From positions 17,370,028 through 17,434,027 of the forward strand of contig NW_004454207.1 in the NCBI RefSeq assembly GCF_000283155.1: DNA of 64,000 bases. The letters run 5' to 3'. Origin of the DNA: Ceratotherium simum simum. Lineage: Eukaryota; Chordata; Mammalia; Perissodactyla; Rhinocerotidae. Position numbers and translations under genes: made by a program. Numbering within the stretch: position 1 is the first letter of the stretch; each line of letters starts with the position of its first letter. The notes under the pieces were generated by a model. The model had not been told where the DNA came from and did not search any database. It saw only the letters and a list, made by a program, of their open reading frames with translations. This document shows positions 54,922 to 64,000 of this stretch, piece by piece.

Positions 54922-55455
54922 TGTTGACTGTCAACTCCCTCAAAAGACAACCAGAATAACCTGTTGATTGAGCAAGGCTAAGTTTATTAGACCTACTTCA
55001 GTAAAGGGAGAACATCATCTGGATGGAGTCTTGGGAGTGTGTCAAAAGGGGATATTTTAGGGGTTTTGAGCCCAGGCTGGATAATTTTATGGTAGGTCCT
55101 ACAAAGTCGGGAGATGGTTGGGATTGAACTGACTTTATGTTATAATAGTTTTGTATGAGTGGACACACAGTACAAGGATCTTTATATGATTATTAATGAG
55201 TAAGGTGTTGGTCTTGTTGACTAAAGCATTTGGTTGGTTCTCAGTCTTTTTATTCAAGAGCAGGTATGTCTTGGAACAAGTAGTTAAGTTATATTTGTTT
55301 TATTCTAGCATTTTTAGGACAAAAGCAAAAAAGTATACATTTTCCCATAATTGCTTACACAGGAAACTATGTTGGTATCAATTTTCAATATTTACTTACT
55401 AAGTGATCATCATTACACCATCCTAAAAATAAAACTGGGCTAACCCCAGGTTACA
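54922..55455 (-). mobile_element. Probable ERV LTR, antisense
   Basis: In minus orientation it starts TGTAACCTGGGGTTAGCCCA (55455) and ends GACAGTCAACA (54922). CTAATAAACTTAGCC near the 3' end is a polyadenylation signal in the right place. ATGC at 54918-54921 matches ATGC at 55455-55458 if one base at the junction was lost. A CATAAAATTATCC box lies upstream. Family not identified. Confidence 0.55.
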
Positions 55456-56271
55456 TGCAAGGGGCATTTATGAAATTTGAAACCATGTAATTTAGTCTGC
55501 AGATAAAATTAGCCATGGGTTGCACAAGATCTTTTGGGAAGCTGGCACTGGTGAGAGGTGCTATTTGAATTTTAAGAAGCAAAAGAGAAGTTTACTCACT
55601 TAGTTATTCTTTCACGTGTTATTGAAACTCATATCTTGAGTGCTAGCCTCAAAACTAATGGAGTAAAAGGAATGGGGGAGAATTCTGTCTAGACTCAGTC
55701 CCAACTTTCCCTCCTTTCTGAAAAATAGTTGGCAAAACCTTCATTTTTATAAACATGGTCCAAAAGAAAGAAGCCCCTGGGCTCTGCCTTTTGCTATTGC
55801 TCTTCCCTGGGGAAACTGATATCAAAGGCAAAGTAAGATGACAGATGTTCCAGATGGGTAAATGATACCAATGGGCTTCTGCTCAAAAATATCTTCTGCC
55901 CATATTCTGCCAGTTACAACAGCGCTCTTGAGTCCTGCATGTGTACTATTTGAATGCCAAATTATAGCCCCATTCTCCCTCTGCTTTTCTCTATTCAAAC
56001 TACTGCAGAAACTTAACTTGCACATTTTGTTTGGTTTCATCCACCCAATGCTACTATTTGGCTTCAATTCATCCATAAGCACAGATACATCTCCAGCAGT
56101 GAAATCTTATGGAAATGCTTAGTTATATAGTATTCAGTTTTTTTGGATTAATTCTAAAATGAAAATATAATATTTTAAAATTTATCTTGCAAACTCTTAA
56201 AAATAAGTTTAGGAAATACTACCCTAGAGATCTACTAGCATAAGTATGTAGATCTTGTTTTTTAATATGCA
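55456..56271. other. Unclassified
   Basis: No gene or named repeat. Two overlapping 86-codon frames on opposite strands (55822-56122) show no known domain. Confidence 0.4.
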
Positions 56272-56400
56272 GACATTCATTCATTCAGTAAATATTTACT
56301 GAGCACCTATTATGTGTCAGACACTGTGCTTGGCATTGGGGATTCAATGGTAACCAGCAATAGATAAAGCCTCTGCTCCTATGAATTTACTGTGTAATAG
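56272..56400 (-). mobile_element. L2-type 3' fragment, antisense
   Basis: 'attcattcattcagtaaata', TTTACTGAGCACCTATTATG, 'tgtcagacactgtgcttggc' and 'attggggattcaatggtaac' are the antisense L2 3' end. Confidence 0.75.
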
Positions 56401-57051
56401 ATAGGTTTTCTTTAAATGAATCAAAATTACGATGAACCAGGCAGCTAGGAACATGGTCATGTTTGTATGTAGTATAGAGAGTACTGAGAATGGATGGAAG
56501 TTTTGAATCATATGCAACTTAGAGTGAGGTATTTTAACTACTGAAAAATAGTCTAAAATCTGCATATGAGAGCTTGAGTTATTTAGCATCGTCCTCACCT
56601 CATCATCATCAGTAGTATGTGGAGGGTGTGGATAAAAGAAGGAATATAATTTTGGAGCATGTAATTTCTCAGTAGAGAACACATTTTGAGGAGTGGTCAC
56701 ACTATGATGGAAGAGAGTACCAGGAAATGAAGAGTAAGGAGAGAATTGGGAGAGCAATTGAAATAGGCTTGGCCTCTGTCATTTTTTTTCTGGTGGTGAG
56801 TACCTGGGGATCATGTAGGTGAAGCTCTGGCAGGTGGTTAGAAGTTGCTGGTGTCTGGTGAGTTATGTTAAAGTAAAACCAGGTACCAGCTGAGTTAAAA
56901 GATAATTAATTCAGTAGAATGCTTGTGTATGTTAATCAATAACATCAGATCTGATCATTTATGGTAATTGCATTCAATGTTGTTCAGAGCAAGCCATGGT
57001 GACTGTGCTCCAGATCCTTAGGGATAGATATCCTGAGAATAACACATGCCA
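56401..57051. other. Unclassified
   Basis: No gene or named repeat. The 137-codon minus frame (56757-56344) overlaps the L2 fragment in part, shows no known domain and looks like chance. Confidence 0.4.
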
Positions 57052-57232
57052 CCCGGAAGAGTCCATCCCTGCTTCTCAAAGTATGGGAATCAGCAACATA
57101 GACATCATCTGCAGGCTTGCTAAGAATGGAGAATCTTAGGCCCCACCCACATTGAATCAGAATCTGCACAGTAAAAAGATCTCCAGGTGATTGGGAAGAA
57201 CATTCAAGTTTGAGAAGCGCAGGTCTAATGAA
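57052..57232. mobile_element. hAT-Charlie-type MITE (MER20-like)
   Basis: 'ccctgcttctcaaagtatgg', 'atctgcaggcttgctaagaa', 'aatcttaggccccacccaca', 'ttgaatcagaatctgcacag', 'ctccaggtgattgggaagaa' and 'agtttgagaagcgcagg' follow MER20 order, with TTCTCAAA/TTTGAGAA inverted ends. Confidence 0.82.
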
Positions 57233-57364
57233 CTGAGTCTCTCTTAGCTCTCCTTATATTGCATTTTCCAAACCATTGGTTCTACTATCAAATAGTACCT
57301 TTCTTAACTCAGTTTATAGAGTTCTCTAGGTTTATTATGTTTCCCTGATTCAAAGTAAGTCTTT

Positions 57365-57515
57365 GAGATGATTCATTCATCTCTTCATTCATTCAATCCA
57401 CTCCTAGTTATTGAGCACCTTCTGAGTCAGTCACTGCTCTAGGTGCTAGGGAGAGAAGAATGACTCCAACGAGCCACTTCCCTGACTTCATGAAGCTTTT
57501 AGTTTAGTGTATTTT
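57365..57515 (-). mobile_element. L2-type 3' fragment, antisense
   Basis: 'cattcattcaatccactcct', AGTTATTGAGCACCTTCTGA, 'cactgctctaggtgctaggg' and 'tgacttcatgaagcttttag' match antisense L2. Confidence 0.75.
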
Positions 57516-57624
57516 CCATGGCAGTTCTATTATCAGGTACTCTCTTTGCTTTTAGACCATTGGTCCTGATTTTTGGTACAAAAAGTTATGCAACATGACA
57601 TACAGTTTATTAGAGTGAGGTTGA

Positions 57625-57867
57625 AAGAGCAGAATGTTTTAAGTCAGACAGACCTCTGTTATAGTCCTGGATGTACTATGGCTTACTAGCTATGCAGTCT
57701 TGGGAAAGGTACTTAATCTCTTTGATCCAGTTTCATAAAGTGTAGTATTATGAGTTAGTTCATAGAATGAAATAAAATTACATATATTAAATGTTTAGTA
57801 GAGTACGTGGCCTAAGAGACTCTCAGTAAATTAGAGGAAGAGTAATTCTGGCTATTATTATTAGAGC
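57625..57867 (+). mobile_element. MIR SINE, sense
   Basis: 'aagagcagaatgttttaagt', 'gacctctgttatagtcctgg', 'ttactagctatgcagtcttg', 'ggaaaggtacttaatctctt' and a tail to 'ggctattattattag' match full-length MIR. Confidence 0.85.
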
Positions 57868-59269
57868 TTATATGAGAAACAGCGTGAAGTTCTTTGATGT
57901 TAGTTCATTAGATCTGATGAAGCTTCTATTACATATAATGAAATTATACACCCTTTAGAAATGCACAAAAAGGTCTAAACTTGAGTGGGCTGATGCTTTC
58001 CCAAGGGCAGTGATTCCCATTCTCTGCCTTCCTTCTACCCCTGAGTATAGGTTTCCTGTGCACGTGTAGGAGGGGGATTTGGCAAGGTGCTGCATTTAGA
58101 CTGACGCCATGTTGGCCATGGCTACAAGCACAGCTGAAGCACAATTCTTAAATGGATGGCAGTATTGCTCTGCCTGATTCTCCCATGCCCGTTGACTCTG
58201 CAGAGAGCTTGCTAGCACGGGCTCATTAAAACTCAACCTCCAACCTCCACCTCAGACATCAGATAGTCTGAACGAGCCCAGGAAGCCTGGATCCCTACAG
58301 ATCACAATGACCATTACCTGTTGCCTCCTGCATGGACTGTAGGGTCTGACAACCTGACCACACAAAATCGCTAAGCCAACATGCTTTACCCATCTACTAT
58401 GGCTTCTCCTGCCTTTAATGAATTCCTCTGATGTGCTCTCTTGTGAAATATCCAGGAGACTATGTTTTGTGCTACAATAAGCCATAGCCATAAACCAAAA
58501 TAAACAGTTTTTAAAAATCAGAGAGCTATTTAACTAATATGTCAAGATCTTGGTACAATGATTAGTTCTCTGGCATTACACACCCTAGAGACATTCACTG
58601 TAGGCTGAAGGACACTGGACTCTGAAAAACCAGTGGTCTGGACAAACAGTTATTCACTGTTGGTGGTTATGGTGTTGCTATCCTGTGATCAGCTAAAGGT
58701 GACTCTCCACCTACAGTTGCTGGGGAGAGGGCTGCTTGCTACTCAAATGAACAGAAGAGTAAGAGTTCAGCTTGGCTAAGGCTAGGGGGGCTTCACGGCT
58801 CTCTGTAACAAATCACAAATTTGTCGGGTGAACATCTTGACAATGAGGTTTCTGTAAATGTGAAGTTTAATGGGCATTACATGGCAAGAAAAGTTTCTTG
58901 GATTTATACAAGCACATATTCCAAAGAGCTCTAACTATAACCCTGACACTATTTCCTTCACTCTTGGGATACTCCTACGAGTTAGCCAAAGACCAAGCTG
59001 AGTCCTTCTGCTTAGACAGATGGTGGAAGGAGGCAGAGAGCGGGTGAGTCACAAGGCAGAGGGGAGCAGAGAGGAAACCAGGGTGAAGACTGTCTGGATC
59101 CTGGATGTACCTCTGGCTTCTTCCTCTGCATGGCACTCCTCTGTCTCTCCACAAGGTTTAGCAGGCTGTGGTTTCCATAACCAATGGCCCAAACATCCAG
59201 CAATCATGTGAGAACCAGGCCCAACAGCACCTTGGGGAAGCACGCCTAAGCATCTGGTCTACAGGGAAG
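57868..59269. other. Unclassified
   Basis: About 1.4 kb, moderately GC-rich, with no recognised gene or repeat. Several 60-80 codon frames on both strands overlap one another and show no domain. Confidence 0.35.
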
Positions 59270-59447
59270 GAGATATATGCAGCTATTTATTAAGCATGTA
59301 CTCTGTGCCAGGCAGTGTGTTACGCAACAGCTTATAGGCACAGGTGGAGTTAATTTTGGGGAAAATCCAAAGATGGAGGAACTCATTATCCCCAGTTTAC
59401 GCATGAAGAAACTGCTGCTCAGAGGGAATAGATGAATGTCCAAAATT
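59270..59447 (-). mobile_element. MIR SINE, antisense
   Basis: 'agctatttattaagcatgta', CTCTGTGCCAGGCAGTGTGT, 'aactcattatccccagttta' and 'cgcatgaagaaactgctgct' are the antisense MIR core and head. Confidence 0.8.
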
Positions 59448-61889
59448 CTGGCCATACTTTCTTATCCCTCCAGGGACATTGGACATAGTATCCCTCCTGT
59501 AGAAGGTGGTCCACATGGCTTACAGGAAACTGCAGCTTGGTTCTTGTAGAGTGGGAGCAAGTCGGCTTCCTATGCCTATGAGAGCTCCAACAGTTCCTTT
59601 CCCAGTTATGGCATTTGTTAGGTTTTAGTCTAATGGGCCCTGCTTGATTGCCTGTTGGCCTGGGTGTCTAAAGATACCAGTGCTCATTCCTACCCATTTT
59701 ATCCTATTCTCTGGCACCTCAGGGAGCTGCCTTTGTGACTCCTTAACTTAGTGATGCCATTGGTGTCACTGGGCACCAGTCAAGCCTGGGCATATAAATA
59801 TTCGAGGTAGGAACATGGTTACCCTAATGACTGGACCCTCTTTTTGAGGAAACTATAACTTTGTATTTGACTTTAACATTATAGAAAAATAAATATGAGT
59901 TTCAATGGAAAGCTTTGCCTTGTCTAGAGGTCATTGCTCTAGTTTCTGTGATTCTAGCCTTGCATTTTCTTTGAGCTCATTTACATCACTTTGTTAGTTG
60001 TAGGTCACTGATAGACATGCTCAATGTCTTATCCAGGAGAGGTTCAATTATCTCCCCTCTCACATTGTAATAAAACCAGTTTTGCCTCCATTTACATAGT
60101 CGTTTCAATACTTCTGATCAATATTCCGGTGTCTATTCTTTGAATTCTCTTTTGAACCAGTTATAACACCTGACCATTCACTCATGAGTTAAATTAGAAT
60201 CTTTTAACATGTGTTCATTTCACATCTGTATGAGTGTCATGACTTTGTCCTATTTGGAAAATATCTTTTAACTGTTTTGGAAGTTGCAACAATATGTCCA
60301 ATAGATTCACCTAACAGAACCAGGTAAACTTCTGTGATCGAGACGTGCCCTTCCTGTGTGATTGAAGCCCAGATGTGCTTTTCTTGGCTCTCCTTAGGTG
60401 AATCCAAAGCACCAAGAGGACATTGTCAACTCTCTGTTTTTCTAGTTTTAATTTTCCTCTCTACTAATTTTGTGTTTCTGTTTTGTTTTGGTTCATTTAC
60501 AGCCAATAAGTTATTACCCATTGTTGGTAGCAATGATTGGGAACTTGATTTTAAGGTCTGACAATTTGGAGATCCCTCTAAATGGATTAATGGTTTATGG
60601 AAATCTAATATCTCTTGAGTGAGAGACAACAGAGAATCTGGTTTTTTAGTCTTTTTGTTTGTCTATTTTTGAGCTCAAATCAGTGAAGAATGTCATGCCT
60701 TCTTGGAGGAGAACAGCTTTTTCACCTCGACCAGGCAGTTTTTCTGTTTCTATGTTGACTCTTGCCCCATGGCTGAAATTTTAGAATTAAAGCTATAAGC
60801 TCTATTTTTGTATGCCTGTTATGTCTATGTGTCTGTAATTCAGAAATACCTCCACCTCTGAATGTGTGAGTGTGTAATTTTTTCCTACCTCTGGGTGGTA
60901 TTAATACATTAGCTTATAAAGTCTCTTAAATTAGAGGAGCTCTATTCTGATCTGCATATCTAAATACTTGCTTATATAAATTGAATTTTCCTAAAATTCT
61001 CTGAAAATAAGGAAATTGAACTACTGATTCTTTAAATGTACTAGATTAAAAATATATATTCTCCAAAAAAACAACTCAGAACGATTATGAGTTCAAATTC
61101 ATGTAACTTAGGTAAATAGTTGGCAAAAAAGACTAATTTAATCTTTAGTGTTTAATAAAAGCAGCTATATCTTCTTTGATTTGTCAGTGTTAAGTATCAA
61201 GTATCATATAAGCATACTTTTTTTTTCTACTGGGGTATGTTTTTCTGAAATGTATACAGGTTGGCTAATCATATAAACTATCATAACTTCTAGTTATTAT
61301 TTAACATTATGAAAAATGTAAATTTATGTTGGACCAAATTGAACCATTATTGTGACAATTTTTTATTTCCACAGTAATTAAGTTTAGGAATATGTCAGCT
61401 TGAAGATAATTTCAAACATGTTTAGATAACCCTTGGACGATATTATATTGAGTTAATTGACGGACATTCATTGGATGCCTTGATCATTTCCATGTAAGAT
61501 AGAATACTGAAGTATTGATTGTTAAGCATAATTTTAAGTTTATATACTTTTGCTCCTTACTTGTATATGCTACAAAGAAGCTATATCTTTGGGTTTGTCA
61601 TCGAGCATATTCATTTCTGCCATGCTGAGAAACTGTATAAGGGAATTGTGCTGCTGTACAAAGCTGGATTGTATGTACTTGAGCTCTGCTAGTCCACCAA
61701 AATGGCAGACTGTTCAGAATGATCCACCATCTAGTTTTCTTTGTGAAATAGAAGTGACTTTGCATAAAAGTTATAATTAATATATGTGAATAAGACTCTA
61801 CTAGGAGTCTCAATATAGTAAGGTGTGTTTTGGTTGATTAAGGGAATAAAAGAGAATGCTCTGTCATGAAATGAAATTACTTTTGTTCC
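59448..61889. other. Unclassified, no recognised repeat
   Basis: About 2.4 kb without a recognised gene or interspersed repeat, leading up to the exon candidate at 61890. Short frames (60-76 codons) have no known domain. Confidence 0.4.
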
Positions 61890-62290
61890 AGAACAAGAAA
61901 GAGCATGGTGAAGGACAACACTGAACATATCGATAGATCTGTGGATGTACAGAAAGAATTTGCAAAGGAGAACAAATGTGTGTTAAAATTTTGTCAAACC
62001 TGGCTCAGTTTTCATGGGTTTATTCACAGGATTTTCAAAAAGAACTGTGGCTCATTTCGAATCAAGTATTTTGGTTATGCAAACCTAGAATTTTGTTTCC
62101 TCTCTATGAAAATGCTAAAGTTTCCTGAGAGTATTTGTCTGCTCTCGAAGAGGTGTAAAAGCTTGCTCTTCAACTTAGAGGCTGATTTGCCCAAACAGCA
62201 GAGATTCCATATCTCACCAGAATGACATTCTACACTGTGTTTCTGACTTTGTCATACCCTTGATTATTCTCCTTAAAACAAAATAAACAA
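61890..62290 (+). other. Candidate terminal exon (weak)
   Basis: The sequence TTACTTTTGTTCCAG ends at about 61889 and looks like a splice acceptor. It is followed by ATG at 61905 and a 106-codon frame to TGA at 62223-62225. AATAAA lies at about 62281-62286, 60 bases after the stop. The frame starts with hydrophilic residues (MVKDNTEHIDRSVDVQKEF), then becomes Cys- and aromatic-rich. No domain is recognised and no interspersed repeat covers it. It could be the last exon of a gene or lncRNA, or a chance frame; only the arrangement is suggestive. Confidence 0.25.
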
Positions 62291-64000
62291 GAAATGTTCT
62301 TCATTTCTGAAAGTGTTAAGGATTTTTGTTTATTTAAATATTGCATTGTCATTTGATTAATAGGTAGCCAAGTCACAACGTTCTCAGGCACCCATGATCC
62401 CATCTGAAGTGCTCAAATCTCCTGGCAAATTTTGATTTTTGCCTTCGCCAAATCAAATCCTCGCTGGAAAAAGAATAAAGAATAAAAAATATGAAACTTT
62501 CACAATATCTTTTGTGCCTTAATCTCTCTTTAAGATTTCCCAGAGGGCCCCAGGAAAGTCACAAAGATTTGTTCTTTTGCCTTATGGAAATAGATGTTAT
62601 GGAAACAACTAGGTTTATTTGTTATGTTACTATTGACGAGCTTCATAATTGTCATATCAAAAGGGGTGCTACTTAGTAACTTAAGAACTACTCTGAATTT
62701 GCTTATGTCATATAATCATCATTCATGAATGAATGAGAAAGATTGTTATGGTTTTTGATAATTTAGTACAATGGTTATAATCAAGTTCAGATATAATAAT
62801 TCATTATTTAAGAATGTTTGTGAAATCTATTCTATAAAACTAGTGTGATTTTTAAAAAAACGTTATTTATAGACATTTTATTTTGCCCAGAACTTGGGGA
62901 GTAAAGAATCCCAAATAAATGCCTTGAGCTGATAAGTGCATTGTTAACTGGACTTGAGAAACCATGATAGGTATTTCAAGCATATTTTCCAACATGCAAA
63001 TCTTTTTATTGAAATTTGACTAGTCAATTTTCATTTTCCCTGAAGTCAACTAGTTGTTTTTGCAATCTAATCACTTGTTTTATTTTTATATTTTTTACAA
63101 AACTTAGAAATCTTTTGTCGAGGAGTTTTTAACAGTTTAGAGCTTAAGAGTTCTGTTTCCAACTTTTAAAATGTGCATTTATGGGAATTTTAAGAGATGA
63201 CACTAATCATTTTTGGCACAAAAATAACATAATAATGGAAACGTTTCCAAACATGCAATTTTGAAAATGTTCTCTCTATAATAAAGTTTTTCTTTTCAAA
63301 GTTACATTCTCATTCTTAAAGTGAAACCTCTACTGTGAATAGGTAGACTGTATGCCATTTATTTATTGATTTAATATCTTCTAGGAAGTAAATTACTGAC
63401 AGACAAAGTAGCAAGTTTTGAATACCCATCTTTTTTCATTAAAAGAAAAAATACATAATTTATGTGTACATTTGACAACTCTTTGAAGTACTTTGCCGTG
63501 AAATAGCCAATAAACTTCCATGTGGCCTAAGGGAGTTTCATGATCACTGTTCATTTCATTGCAGAGTATTGTAAAGATTTTACTATTTAGGATAATGAAA
63601 CCCATAAATCCCCTTACCTGGACAATATCTCAAAATATGCTCTAGATACACAAATGATTGAGGGTGGCACTGTGAACCCCTTCTCTCTTTCAGACTTCTA
63701 ATTTCCTCTCCAGATAGCTTGTGTGATGTGAATGACTTATATGTGTCTAACATTGACTGAGTAAGGATCAAGGTCAATCTATATATGAAATATTAGTGAA
63801 GTTCAAATTTTTTAATAAAAACGAATAAAAGGAAAAAGAATATTTCTAATATTTTCTTCTTATACTCCAATAGATTGACTTGTGTGCCTCATTTTCGGAA
63901 GTCGGTTTGATAAATTATTACTTTTGTATACTCACTTTTCACTTTATGGCGGTGGCAAATTACTAAGTAAGAGTTTCCGATGCAATAGGAATGTTCACGA
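62291..64000. other. Unclassified AT-rich sequence
   Basis: No gene or named repeat recognised to the window end. Short frames show no domain. Confidence 0.4.

Noticed and set aside
56344..56757. 137-codon minus-strand frame
   Set aside because: Partly L2-derived and without known domain or splice signals; most likely chance.

Overview
The window is nuclear DNA from a perissodactyl mammal, most likely a horse or other equid. The main evidence is nine copies of the tRNA-derived ERE SINE family, recognisable by the head GGGGCCGGCCCC, the B-box core GGTTCGGATCCC and the tail GATGTTAGCTCAGGGC. ERE elements are typical of horses and also occur in other perissodactyls. Eutherian-wide repeats (MIR, L2, L1M/HAL1, MLT1/MLT2 LTRs, hAT-Charlie MITEs) fill much of the rest.

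I find no intact protein-coding gene and no recognisable RNA gene. The longest open frames are 100 to 140 codons and are mostly translations of SINEs, L1 or LTRs. The window is therefore intergenic or lies inside a large intron. Two places deserve a gene-oriented look: a decayed protein-like reading frame on the minus strand near 12.0-12.5 kb (probable pseudogene), and a possible terminal exon at 61.89-62.29 kb (acceptor, 106-codon frame, AATAAA).

Layout. 0-4.4 kb is mostly unclassified, with one ERE that contains a 100-N assembly gap. 4.4-9.3 kb is a nested stack: old L1M, an ERE, an MLT1 LTR, then a perissodactyl L1 3' end inserted into an old L1 3'UTR. 9.7-14 kb holds an ERE, a MIR, an MLT1 LTR, the pseudogene candidate and an antisense L1. 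14-18 kb is AT-rich and nearly empty. 18-22.5 kb has L2, MIR, MLT1, a compound (TATC)/(TACC) microsatellite, two EREs and a hAT MITE. 23.9-25.4 kb has an MLT2 LTR followed by an L1 with the geometry of a twin-primed 5' inversion. 26-28.4 kb is unclassified, with an old ~100-bp tandem duplication. 28.4-32.8 kb has L1 pieces, an antisense L1 ORF1/5'UTR split by a 1,004-bp solo LTR, and a second solo LTR. 33-39 kb is sparse. 39.2-42.8 kb has MLT1, HAL1/L1M pieces and a perfect 105-bp inverted repeat with a 1-kb spacer. 45-55.5 kb has three more antisense LTR-like segments, two EREs, MIRs, hAT MITEs and MaLR LTRs. 56-60 kb has scattered L2, MIR and MER20-like elements. 60-64 kb is largely free of recognisable repeats apart from the exon candidate.

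The most unusual structure is the perfect 105-bp inverted duplication (41567-41671 and 42689-42793) in sequence where neighbouring repeats are strongly diverged. LTR orientation is skewed: 10 of 12 LTRs are antisense to the + strand. This fits, but does not prove, a plus-strand transcription unit across the window. Repeat names come from recalled family consensus features, without a database search; subfamily names are approximate.
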